Shown here: positions 11,501-24,792 of the stretch, piece after piece
Layout of the letters: each line of letters opens with the position of its first letter
Numbering within the stretch: position 1 is the stretch's first letter
Assembly (NCBI GenBank): GCA_034401795.1
Contig: CM067372.1
Location: 18,503,924 to 18,567,923 of the forward strand
DNA length: 64,000 bases
Direction: 5' to 3'
Source: Chaetoderma sp. LZ-2023a
Lineage: Eukaryota; Mollusca; Caudofoveata; Chaetodermatida; Chaetodermatidae
Made by a program: the position numbers and the translations under genes
The notes under the pieces: generated by a model
The model's database searches: none
Told to the model about the DNA's origin: nothing
Seen by the model: only the letters and a program-made list of their open reading frames with translations

Positions 11501-14414
11501 GTTCAAGGGAAGTGGATCCATCAAAAAAACATGGGCACCGTGAGCCAATTAAAATGTAGTGTGTTTGGCGGCCATATTGCACTTGCAAAAATGTCCACAA
11601 ACTCATTTAAAAGACTGCTAAACCACCCACCAACAATTTTGACAAAAATTGATGGTGCTCCAGGTGAGCGACACAGGCCCCTTGGGCCTCTTGTTAGACT
11701 TAAGGGCATCTGATTTCTGCTTGTCCAAAAATCTATAAATAGTTGACCATATTTAACATGAAAAAATAGAAACATAAAGGTCCAATTAATTCAGCCAATC
11801 ATCTAATAGTAAGTTGAGAATGTGTCAAACACGTCCTAGCCTTCTCAATAATATATAGTTTCTTTTCCAAGGGAAGTTCAATCTTCATCGTAATGGAATT
11901 CAAAATGAAACCGAGGTGTTCGATAGATTGACAGGGATCCAAAATCGACTTCACAATTTATATAAAACCCGAGTGATTCCAAAAGCTGTCTGGTTTCTAA
12001 TAAGCTTCTAGAACACTTCAAACGACTCACCCAGAATGAACGAGTCATCAATATGCCCCGACGCCATAATATTCCGACTCCTCAGATGAGCAAAAACAGG
12101 TTTCAATAATTTTGTACAAATCTGAGGCGCCGAGCACAAACCATTCGGTATAACACAAAATTGATATAAAGACCCTCTCCAACAAAACCGAAGAAATCTT
12201 CTAAACTCTTCATGAATCGGAACAGTATAGTAGGCATCCTTTAAGTCTATGGATGCCATGAAACAGTCATTGTCAGTAAAGTGGATGATATTGTTAATAG
12301 TGTCCATTTTAAAATGATGACTCGAGACAAATTTATTGAAGTCAGACAAATTCAAAATCATCCTAAACCTGCCATTTTTCTTGGGTCGTGGAAAAATATT
12401 TGAAATAAACTCTCCTCGAGAAGGCGTGCACCTTTCAATAACACTGTTTGTCAAAAAAGTTTCAATCGCCAAATCAATAGCATGTTGTTCTTTTACCCAA
12501 AAAACGTACTTGTTTCGGAATATATACTTATCTTGGCTCAGAATCCAGTTCAATTTTATAACCTCTGACAATATCCAAAATAAACTGGTTTGATGTTAAA
12601 TTTATCCAATTTGAGTAACAATTCTTTATAATACCCACAACAAAGATTGAATCATGTGCGTGATTGTCATGTCCTACTTGTTCATTTACTTCTGATCGTA
12701 GCCTCTCCCTCTCGCCTGCCACCTCCTTGTTCCTGAAGCTCCTTGCGAGCCCCTGAAGCGGCCTCCTAAAAACGCCTCCTAGAGCCCAAGTTTAATGCTC
12801 CTCTGACCCTCATGGAAAGGACAGGCCTATATGGCTGGAACCTTCGGACAAACTTCTCATGTCCCAATTTCTGGGAAACTTTGTTTGTCTCTAAAATGTC
12901 CTTAACACGTACGGTTATCACCAAACAACCATGACGAATTTGCAAAGTTTGTGGTACACAACTCCTTAAAATCCAAATTAATATCCGGCTGAAGCAGATC
13001 ACGGCGCCTGTTCTTCAGTTCATTGTTTGCATTCGACAATAACGCAATGCTATCAATAAATTTTTGATCAAAGACCCCACTGAAAAATCACCCAGGTCAG
13101 GTTTTACTAACCGTCGCCAAAGCACTCGCTAATTCCATAAGAGGAATCACCCCTTTTATCAAAGAAGACTGTACTTTCTGTACTTTAACATCTCGCGACC
13201 TCATAGCTGCGCTAAGTTTAAGCCAGATCTCCGGATTTACTCTCGTCGGTCACAAAATTTCCACAATTCAACTGACGTACATTTAAATATTCATCCGACT
13301 TCTTTGAACTTATCATCCGATAAGTTTAAATTTGAAAGTTTATTTACAAGTCGGGCAATATCGGCATCAATCTCATTTCCCCGCTTTTCCGTGACCTCAT
13401 AATAAGCCTCTACTTCCGATAAATCCAATTCGCCTGATGGCTCGGCAATTTCCGTCGAATTCTTTGGGACTTCCGCTGATAGATGTTCTGAGTCATGCGG
13501 CGAGAATTCATACTCGCCCAAACTTCTAATTATGTCCATAAACCATCTTAGCACTCAAATTCTTCAATCATGTCTTTACATCATTGAACTCGTCTCTTCC
13601 GACACACTGAACCTCATTAGAGGCATCACCAGTGGTCTTTATTGACGTCTCCCGAGCCCGAGGAACCGAATTATCGGCCACAACCTCAGGTTCAGTGAAC
13701 TCTTTCTTCAATCTCATCTAAAGTATTCCTTGAATTATCAGGCCGACCAATGCCCTCAGACGCCATTGTTCTTCGCTAACTTACAAACAAGAGCAGAGTG
13801 CAACGATCTAGGCCAATTCGCCTATCAACAATAAACATTTTCGGGCGCAACTATCACAGAAGTCACTCAATGACTAAATAACGCAACAACAAATTTTAAC
13901 CAACACAACAAATTAGTTAAATGAAATTAAAAAACTTCACGTAACAAAACTTCGACCAACTTTATAAAAGTGCTATGCTTGAACTGACTTGAATTGCGCA
14001 TGCGCTTCTCATGGGATCCCGATTGCATCATCCGGACTCGGGGACAGAATCTCAAATAATGGTGGTTGCAAATGTCAAACTGAAATCTCTTCTTCGACGA
14101 AGACTATCGTCACTGAACCTTTATACAGATTTCTTTCCTTTCTCGCCTTAATATATCAGGATAAATTTAATTAACATTGCCATGGTGACATCATCTCGTG
14201 TTTGGATATCGACTTGAGCAGAATATATTTCATAATGCTTAATGATGTACAGTACAGCTCAGAAATAACTTAACACGTCAAAATTTTTAAAGCAAAAAAT
14301 ACATACTGTTGAATATTTCGAACATAATTGGATTGGAAGACATTGAATGTCTTCCAATCCAATTATGTGCAAGATATTCAACAAAACATTTCTTAAAACT
14401 TGTACTAATTAACG

Positions 14415-14446
<32 letters not shown>

Positions 14447-17400
14447 TGCGTGCGTGTGTGCGTGCGCGCGCATGCGTGCGTGTGTGTGTGTGTTTTATTT
14501 ATATTGGTTCTGAGATGTACTGTATTGTGTACTTGTGTCATGTATATTCAGACAGTTCTTATGGAGTTTCCGCTTACCTGGTGAGGCACAGAAGATTGAT
14601 CGTATGATGGAATGTTTTGCTAGTCGCTACTGTGAGCTGAATTCTGGTGTATTCAACAGTACAGGTATGTGGCCTGGTGACAACAGACATTGTCTGATGA
14701 ATCTGCTCTGTGACATCTACAAAATTCCAGAGACTTGACATTTTGTATCAAATGTGCAATGTTTCATATTTATATAATATGATCACATTTGAAGCTAGGC
14801 TTGCACGATTTTTGCTTTGAAACATCGCGATGGATTTTGTAAAAAAAATTTGATTTTCGATTAAATCATAAGTCCAAATTCCCAAAAGTATAAAGCGGGT
14901 TAATGTGACAAGTCACAAAAACTGGGACTTGGAATTTCTAGAAAAAGCTGAAATAAATGACAAAAAAATTAGCATGAAAATATGATGCAATTTCACGCAA
15001 CAAATTCTTACCATCTTATGTCTGTGCTTAATGTAGGCCTATCCATCATCGCGGGAGTGAAATTATTAATTGGGACCACCTAAATATTGCGTTTAGTTGA
15101 ATAAATGTCGTTTAATTCATCAAAATTTGACATAAAATGTCGAAAAAATATATAAATCACGTGATGTATCAGCTTCCACTTATAGCCTCCCATTGTAGGA
15201 CGAGTTTAGGTCATTACCCGAGTAGCCTGAAGACGTTAATATTGGCACCGGAGGAGATACTGCACAATTCACATACATAGAATGGTAGCTTTGAGTAGTT
15301 ACGAGAGTGACGGCATAAACTCATCCCATAGTGCAGTTTATAGTTGCTTTCAGAATGTATGATTTATATTTAAGACTAATCAACAGAACGTACAGTTCAA
15401 AATACAACAATCTTGAATGCTGTTGCTTTATTTTCTTTAATTAGACATGGCAACCAAATCAGAAAGGAAAAACTAGTACACCGCCTGAAATTGCTAAAAG
15501 ACTTGAAAAGAATAATGTTCACTGATTATTGCCTAACACTCTGCAACTAAATACATACTTGGTATTTCACGACAGACTCGGGGTCTGCAGCGAAAGAAAG
15601 AAAATTATATGGCGTTTCGACGGAGTAACTAGCTGGTTTTCTCAATGACAAGATGTTACCTCGCTAATGTTAGCTTGCTAATCTTAGCGCTTTGTGTTGT
15701 AGTAATTATTCGACACGTGCATGGCACCGCGGGATATAAACACAATGAACACAGGCGTGAATTGATTATAATTGTACTCGTGTACTGCTAAATACCACGG
15801 GAAAGTACACACCTCAGACTTTAAACAAACATGAAATTTGTGACGATTTTCCGATTTTTCCTCAATTACATCGTAAAAATTGTGATTTTAAAAATATAGC
15901 GAACTTCATGATTAAATCACAAAATCGAGCAAGCCTATTTGAAGCCAGCTTTAATGAGTGTAATAACTCTAATATACAATAGCAATCAGTTTGAGAGGCT
16001 GTTTATATCATAATCTGTTATTTCTTGTTTTTATGTCGATTCTAATCACTTTCTTACATTTTCCTTGTTACTTTTCATTTTCCTTGTTACTTTTCATTTT
16101 CTTGTTACTTTTCATTTTCCTTGTTACTGTAGTGCTTCCCTACTGAGTATTCTGACCGGTTCGTATGAAAGTGTAACAAGCATTCTGTAAGTATTGTTTT
16201 GCAATACATGTCCCCTACCTGGTGATATAAATCTTTAGAGATTGACAGTCAAAAACTCCATTAAATATTGACAGTAGCAGCTGAAACTCGAACTTGATAA
16301 CCGAGCCAGTCCCTCCATGGGTAAATTTTCAAAAATAGTCTCGATCTGCAAAATGACAAACACATTTGAGGGTTAAAGAGTTTCCTTGCCGATTAATTAT
16401 TTAACCTGTGTTGCATTTTTAATTTCAGATACATGTTATGTCCTGTCATTCGCTATCATCATGTTAAATACAAGTCTTCATAATCCTAGTGTGAAGGATA
16501 AGCCCGGTGTGGAACGCTTCATCACAATGAACCGCGGCATCAATGATGGAGAAGACCTGCCTGAAAAACTACTCATAGTAAGCATTGTTAGCCATTCGTT
16601 GTTGTTGTTGTTGTTGTTGTTGCTGTTGTTGAACCAAATATCTGAACGCATTTCACATTATTATCTATTACATAGATTTCATTGATTTTAGACATTAACC
16701 CTTTTACAGATACGTTCCCCATATCTCATTTTCAAGGCAACCATACCAGAAAACTGGTGAATATTTTGAAATTAATTGGACTGGTGTCTTAAGCAGCAAC
16801 AGCGTTCTGTCAAATTGTTGTTTTCATACCTGAGGAAGTGATTGATTATGTTCATACCAAAAGGAATAACTGATTATTTTCATACCTGAGGGAGTAACTT
16901 CGATGTTGTCCTACCTGAGTGAGTAACTATTTGTTGTTGTCATACCTGAAGGAGTAACTAATTATTTTCATACCTGAGGAAGTAACTGATTATTTTCATA
17001 CCTGAGAGAGTAACTTAGTTGTTGTCGTACCTGAGGGAGTAACTGTTTGTTGTTGTCATACCTGAGGGAGTAATTGATTATTTTCATACCTGAGGGAGTA
17101 ACTGATTATTTTCATACCTGAAGGAGTAACTTCGTTGTTGTTGTACCTGAGGGAGTAAATATTTGTTGTTGTCATACCTGAGGAAGTAACTGTTTGTTAC
17201 TGTCATACCTGAGGGAGTAACTGTTTGTTACTGTCATGCCTGAGGGAGTAACTGTTTTGTTGTCATGCCTGAGGGAGTAACTGTTTTGTTGTCATGCCTG
17301 AGGGAGTAACTGTTTGTTGTTGTCATACCTGAGGGAGTAACTGTTTTGTTGTCATACCTGAGGGAGTAACTGTTTTGTTGTCATACCTGAGGGAGTAACT

Positions 17401-20400
17401 GTTTTGTTGTCATGCCTGAGGGAGTAACTGTTTGTTGTTGTCATACCTGAGGAAGTAACTGTTTGTTACTGTCATACCTGAGGGAGTAACTGTTTTGTTG
17501 TCATACCTGAGGGAGTAACTGTTTGTTACTGTCATACCTGAGGGAGTAACTGTTTTGTTGTCATACCTGAGGGAGTAACTGTTTTGTTGTCATACCTGTG
17601 GGAGTAACTGTTTTATTGTCATGCCTGAGGGAGTAACTGTTTTGTTGTCATACCTGAGGGAGTAACTGTTTGTTATATTTTCAGAGTTTATTTGAAAGTA
17701 TAAAGAAAGAGCCGTTCAAAATACCTGAAGATGACGGTAATGATCTCATGCACACGTTCTTCAACCCGGATAAAGAGGGCTGGTTACTGAAGCAAGGTAA
17801 GACATGGCTGATATGCTCCCCCCTCCCTCCCTCCGCAGTACTCTGTATTTCAAACCTTGTTTTCCTTCCTGTTGCTAGTGCACCAGCTTGGCTTAATCGC
17901 TTTCCTGTTGCAATTTTACCCCCTGCTTCTGCTTTTAATGCTATGCAAGTCTGTGCAGTCTTATATAATTCTGTTTTGTAACCAACACGGTAGGGGTTAA
18001 TAATAAAATACTCTGTGTTACATTCTCACAAAATACACTTTGTTAATACGCTCACAGCCTCTCACATATATTCTATATGTATGCAGCAACATCACCCACT
18101 GTCACCCATATGCACCACTCCATGCATAGTTAGAGAGATTAGCAAGCTGACGTAATGACATAATGTCAGTTACCCTTAAATCTCGACTACAGGACGCAGT
18201 TTTTTTGTCATATTACATGTTCTAGTGTGTGTGCGTGCGTGCGTGCGTGCGTCAGTCCTATAATCGAGTACATTCTTTGAGGACATTTTTTGGTCTAAAG
18301 TTTCGTAAAACAAATTTTAAAATGTTACCACAAAAATTGAACTAATTTTCGCACTGTACTCATTCTCGCCACGTTACGACTATGTTTAATGTATACCTAA
18401 AAACAACATTGCGGAAGTGAAATTATTAAATTGGAGCGCCTAGATATTGTGTATCCATTAAAATATCATTTATTACATCAAAATTAATCCTGAGCTTGAC
18501 ATAAAATGGCGTCGAGATATAAATCATGTGATTCGCCTCCGGTCGCAAAAGATTGTTTTTAATTAGAGCAAGTACTCTGATATAAATATTCTGGACTCGG
18601 AATTGCTATATATTATCATTGCGTGATAGGAACTAAGTGTTGTACTTTGGGTCTGATCCCTACCTGTTTGATAACAAAGATCCATTAGGGTATAAGATCT
18701 TGCGAAAACATGGCGCCTCCAATCTCAAAAGAGGCAGCGACTCGACAACATAAGAAGCACTTTATCTCATTTTAATTCTCGAATGTTCAAGCAATTTTTG
18801 TCGTACACCGTTTTGGATCATTTAATGTTGGTTGGCATTACAAAATTGATGCGCAATACGAGAGAAAACACTGTTCCATTATTAAGTTTTTCTGAAGAGA
18901 AATATTATTTCTCTGAACATCTAAATGGATAAATTATCCCGTACAAGCCAATGAAAATAGAGAATGGCAGATATTAGAAGAAGTCTAGTAAACACAACTA
19001 GTGATCTTACAGCATTACTAATGTCACATGATTTCTATATTTTCTAGGCGACATTTTATGTAAAAAATAGCATTGATTTTGATGTAATAAACGATCTTTA
19101 TTGAAGACACTCGATATTTCACTTCCACAATGATATTTTTGAGGCATGTATTAAACATAGTGGTACAGTGGTAAGCATGTGTACGGAAATTGCGCTCAAT
19201 TTTCGTGGTAGTGTCTATATGAGTTTTAACCATCTTAGAGATTCAATTTCTCTGCGTCCTTTCTATAAGTATAAGGAGTTTTAGGGAGTGTTTGGGCCAA
19301 AATTTAGGCTGTGTCCAATCCATGCTAGCGTCCTTTCCTCGAATAAAAACGGTACTATTATCCTATTTAGTGTGTATGCACTTCTTTCACCATGGTATTG
19401 TTCTCTTATGTCGAGTACCTCGCTAGTGGCCTCAGTTGACTGTTACCACAGATTGACTAGGCATTGAGCTTTGACACTTCTGTAGAATGCCTATTTTGAT
19501 AGAGTGCTGCTTTGATGTCTAGATAGAGTTAAATACCATATAGCCACAGATAGCTTTATTATCAATCATGTATTTAAGAATTAAACCCTAACACTCAAGC
19601 CTGTCAAAAACGACTTCTGCAGTGGTCTTGAGAAATTTCCATTCACAGACTAAGAGAAGACTATTTTTGTAGGTTTTCCGCCGGAATGACTGACTGGCTC
19701 ATTTATTCCAATGATAAATTTTCAAAAAATAGTCTTCCCTTGGTCTGCAAATGGATATTCTCTATGAGAAATTCAGCTTGTGTTTGGTATTGTTGTGGCG
19801 GTCAGCCAGTCAGTCAGCAAGTGTTTTATTGTGGTGGTCATTCTGGCGGCCAGCCAATGTTATTCACCTCGCATGAACCCATGATTAAATACACAATATA
19901 TCCTTGCTTTGTATAGTCACCAGTTCATATTCTTACATACATTTATAGTAACCTCACAATGTCTCACTCGTTATCACAAGAAAGGGTGATTTTCAGAATA
20001 GTCATTGATGGGAACTACAATTGCAATTTACAAATATATCTTGTATATTGCATCATCCAATTTTATTGACAATGATGCTCCTTGAGCAATGAACTTCTAT
20101 AATTTTGAGTACTTATTGTTTGTAAATCATGAAATCAATCCCTATTTTCCGCATGATTTGACTATTACTCTATGCTTTTCACACACGCACCCGCTGTCAT
20201 CACTCATCAACCAGCAACACGCATGTTATTTATTTGCTTTCTTTAACCCTCAGGCGCCTCTCGACTCAGTAAGTTTAAGCGTCAATGCTTTCTCAATGTT
20301 GTTTTTTACCTCATATTTACCCTTCCCTGCATGGAGTCATGTGAATGGATTACTTTGATGGACCGTGTCTCTTAATTGTCATACCAGTTATATGATTAGC

Positions 20401-23400
20401 TCTCAATAAGAGAATTTTAAACAATAATACATGAGTTTATTTTAATAATTAACACACTTATTCCATAGCAGCCAGTGTGTTATCCACACTGATATCACTT
20501 AACACACTTGTTTCCTAGCTGGTGTGTTATCCACACTGATATAGCTTGACTCTTTAACCCTGTAGCACTCATATCAGCCAAAAGCGGCTTCTGCAGTGGT
20601 CTTGAGAAATGTCCATTTGCAGACCAAAAGAAGACTATTTTTGAAACTATCACCGGAATGACTGGCTCAATAACCGGCTTCTAAACCCGTGCAGATGCCA
20701 GCGAAAACTGGTCTTGGTCAGCTATCCATAAATTACATTTTAATTAATTTTAAACACATGTTGTTAATGATTGAATTAGTCTTATAATGAATAAGTCATT
20801 GGAATTATGTTTGTAATATCTTGTCATATCTGCGTCCGACGATCAAGCACTTGTCTGTAGATCATGCAAATATTAGCGACGGTATCGCAGTGTAATAACA
20901 CATGTGCATTATATTATATAGTGTTCTGAATTGTATTAAAACTGTTAAGTTCTATGTTGCATGCATGCGTGATTACTGATAATGTGTTATATGTATGTGT
21001 CAGTCAGACTCGTTTGTTAGGGTCCGCAACAACGTTGTGGATGAACTATGTATAGAAAACTTCAGCATTCTAATCAGTATGTAGATGGCTACGTTCTGGC
21101 TGTATTGCTAAGTGCACTGTACGTAATTAAGCTAAGCGTCATGTGGTATGACTAAAAGAAATGTATATTATCAAGCAGTGTGGATAGCTAAGTACAGTGT
21201 ATTGTGAAGCACAGTGTGTATCGCTAAGGCCAGTGTTTGTTGCTAAGCGCAATGGGTGTTGCTAAGGGCAGTGTATTGCTAAAGCCAGTGTGTGTTGCTA
21301 AGCGCAATGTGTGCTGCTAAGTGAAGTGTGTTTTGCTAAGGCCAGTGTGTGTTGCTAAGCGCAGTGTGCATCACTAAGGCAAGTGTTTGTTGCTAAGCAC
21401 ATTGTGTATTAATAAGGCCAGTGTATGTGGCTAAGCGCATTGTGTATTACTAAGGCCAGTGTTTGTTGCTAAGGCCAGTGTGTTGCTACGGCCTGTGTGT
21501 GTTGCTAAGCGCAGTGTGCATAACTAATGTCAGTGTGTATAACTAAGGCCAGGGTGTGTTGCTAAGCACAGTGTGTATCACTAAGGCCAGTGTTTGTTGC
21601 TAAGCGCATAGTGTATTACCAAGGCCAGTGTTTGTTGCTAAGCGCAGTGTGTATTGCTAAGGCCAGTGTTTGTTGCTGTGTGTCACTAAGTGCAGTGTGT
21701 GTCACTAAGTGCAGTATGTGTCGCTAAGTGCAGTGTGTGTCACTAAGTGCAGTGTGTATCATTAAGTGCAGTGTGTGTCACTAAGTGCAGTGTGTGTCAC
21801 TAAGTGCAGTGTGTGTCACTAAGTGCAGTGTGTGCCACTAAGTGCAGTGTGTGCCACTAAGTGCAGTGTGTGTCACTAAGTGCAGTGTGTGTCGCTAAGT
21901 GCAGTGTGTGTCGCTAAGGCCAGTGTTTGTTGCTAAGTGCAATGTATCGCTAATCACAGTGTGTATCGCTAAGGCCAGTGTTTGTTGCTAAGTGTAGTGT
22001 GTCTATCGCTCACAAGTGTGTGTATCGCTAAGTGCAGAGCATCTATCACTAAGTGCGGTGTGTATCTCTACGTGCAGTGTGTGTGTGCATGCATGAGTGT
22101 GTGTGTGCGTGTCGCTAAGTGCAGTGTGTATTGCTAAGGCCAGTGTTTGTTGCTGTGTGTCACTAAGTGCAGTGTGTGCCACTAAGTGCAGTGTGCGTCA
22201 CTAAGTGCAGTGTGTCTCATTAAGTGCAGTGTGTGTCATAAGTGCAGTGTGTATGGCTAAGTGCAGTGTGTGCCATTAAGTGCAGTGTGTGTCGCTAAGT
22301 GCAGTGTGTATTGGTAATGCCAGTGTTTATCACTAAGTGCAGTGTGTGTGGCTAAGGCCAGTGTCTGTCGCTAGGCACAGTGTGTGTCACTTGGTGCAGT
22401 GTGTGTCGCTAAGTGCAGTGTGTGTCGCTAAGTGCAGTGTGTGTCACTAAGTGCAGTGTGTGTCGCTAAGTGCAGTGTGTATCACTAAGTGCAGTGTGTG
22501 TGGTTACGGCCAGTGTCTGTTGCTAGGCGCAGTGTGTGTGTCGCTAAGTGCAGTGTGTGTCGCTAAGTGCAGCGTGTGTAGCTAAGGGCCAGTGTCTGTC
22601 GCTAGGCACAGTGTTATTGGTAATGCCAGTGTTTGTCACTAAGTGCAGTATGTGTCGCTAAGTACAGTGTGTGTCACTAAGTGCAGTGTGTGTCACTAAG
22701 TGCGGTGTGTGTCGCTAAGTGCAGTGTGTCATAAGTGCAGTGTGTATCGCTAAGTGCAGTGTGTGCCATTAAGTGCAGTGTGTGTCGCTAAGTGCAGTGT
22801 GTATTGGTAATGCCAGTGTTTATCACTAAGTGCAGTGTGTGTCACTAAGTGCAGTGTGTGTGGCTAAGGCCAGTGTCTGTCGCTAGGCACGGTGTGTGTC
22901 ACTAGGTGCAGGGTGTGTCGCTAAGTGCAGTGTGTGTCGCTAAGTGCAGTGTGTGTCGCTAAGCGCAGTCGGTGTCATTAAGTGCAGTGTGTGTCGCTAA
23001 GTGCAGTGTGTATCACTAAGTGCAGTGTGTGTGGTTAAGGCCAGTGTCTGTTGCTAGGCGCAGTGTGTGTCACTAGGTGCAGTGTGTGTCGCTAAGTGCA
23101 GTGTGTGTCGCTAAGTGCAGTGTGTGTCGCTAAGCGCAGTGTGTGTCATTAAGTGCAGCGTGTGTCACTAAGTGCAGTGTGTATCACTAAGTGCAGTGTG
23201 TGTGGTTAAGGCCAGTGTCTGTTGCTAGGCGCAGTGTGTGTGTCGCTAAGTGCTGTGTGTGTCGCTAAGTGCAGCGTGTGTAGCTAAGGGCCAGTGTCTG
23301 TCGCTAGGCACAGTGTGTATTGATAATGCCAGTGTTTTTCACTAAGTGCAGTATGTGTCGCTAGGTACAGTGTGTGTCACTAAGTGCAGTGTGTGTCACT

Positions 23401-24741
23401 AAGTGCAGTGTGTGTCGCTAAGTGTAGTGTGTGTGTGTGGCTAAGGCCAGTGTCTGTTGCTAGGCACAGTGTGTATTGGTAATGCCAGTGTTTGTCACAA
23501 AGTGCGGTATGTGGCGCTAAGTGCAGTGGGTGTCACTAAGTGCAGTGTGTGTCACTAAGTGCAGTGTGTGTCACTAAGTGCAGTGTGTATCGCTAAGTGC
23601 AGTGTGTGTCACTAAGGCCAGTGTTTGTTGCTAAGTGCAATGTATCGCTAAGCACAGTGTGTATCGCTAAGGCCAGTGTTTGTTACTAAGTGTAGTGTGT
23701 CTATCGCTCACAGCAGTGTGTACCGCTAAATGCAGAGCATCTTTCACTAAGTGCGGTGTGTATCGCTACGTGCAGTGTGTGTGCATGCGTGAGTGTGTGC
23801 CTGCGTGTCGCTAAGTGCAGTGTGTATTGCTAAGGCCAGTGTTTGTTGCTGTGTGTCACTAAGTGCAGTGTGTGCCACTAAGTGCAGTGTGTATCATTAA
23901 GTGCAGTGTGTGTCACTAAGTGCAGTGTGTGTCACTAAGTGCAGTGTGTGTCACTAAGTGCAGTGTGTGCCACTAAGTGCAGTGTGTGTCACTAAGTGCA
24001 GTGTGTGTCACTAAGTGCAGTGTGTATCGCTAAGTGTAGTGTGTGTCACTAAGGCCAGTGTTTGTTGCTAAGTGCAATGTATCGCTAAGCACAGTGTGTA
24101 TCGCTAAGGCCAGTGTTTGTTGCTATGTCTAGTGTGTCTATCGCTCACAGCAGTGTGTATCGCTAAGTGCAGAGCATTTAGCACTAAGTGTGGTGTGTAT
24201 CGCTACCTGCAGTGTGTGTGTGTGCATGCGTGCGTGTGTGTTTTGTCGCTAAGTGCAGAGTGTCTATCACTAAGTGAAGTGTGTCGCTAAGTGCAGTGTA
24301 TGTCACTAAGTGCAGTGTGTGACACAGCATGGTCAGATTCTGTGTGAACCTCTCATGTAATCGGTGTATCTTCTCACTGTTCACACTTACATTTCCTTGC
24401 TACATTCCTGTTATATCACACCATTTTATCTGGATTTATTTTGGTGGCGCACTGGATAAATGAATTTCTATAACATTTACCTCGATATTGTCCCACAGTT
24501 AAGTGACACAGTTAGTAAGATAATTGGTTGTTTTAAAAAATTTACAAAATTAAATTATCATTTGTAATTGAGTATATATTGAAGACTCAAAGTTTAAATT
24601 CCTACAATTAGTGTATGCATATGCATTGCATTGGTAAACTTAGATATATATATAAACAATTCCTTTTACAGATTCTTAGTGAGAACAAAATGTATGAAAT
24701 CCATGAAAGTATGGTAAAATAATACAACTTCCATATTAGAG

Positions 24742-24792
<51 letters not shown>

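Larger units (their letters stand above)
11770..13990 (-). mobile_element. Decayed DIRS-like retrotransposon fragment (gag + RT), minus strand
   Basis: Reading leftwards, a gag-like start ([20 protein letters not shown], near 13765) is followed by stops and frameshifts, an acidic gag-like frame at 13554-13291, and an RT frame at 12571-12008, then a short thumb-like stretch. No RNase H, recombinase or terminal repeats were found, so the 3' half is missing. It lies antisense in cytohesin intron 1. Confidence 0.65.

Noticed and set aside
14416-14607. Cys/Val/Arg ORFs around the GT repeat
   Set aside because: Microsatellite artefacts next to the real exon 2, in the wrong frame for it.
16578-16685. 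Poly-Leu extension of exon 3
   Set aside because: The consensus donor GTAAGC at 16578 and the perfect join to exon 4 show this is intron; the Leu run is a TTG repeat.
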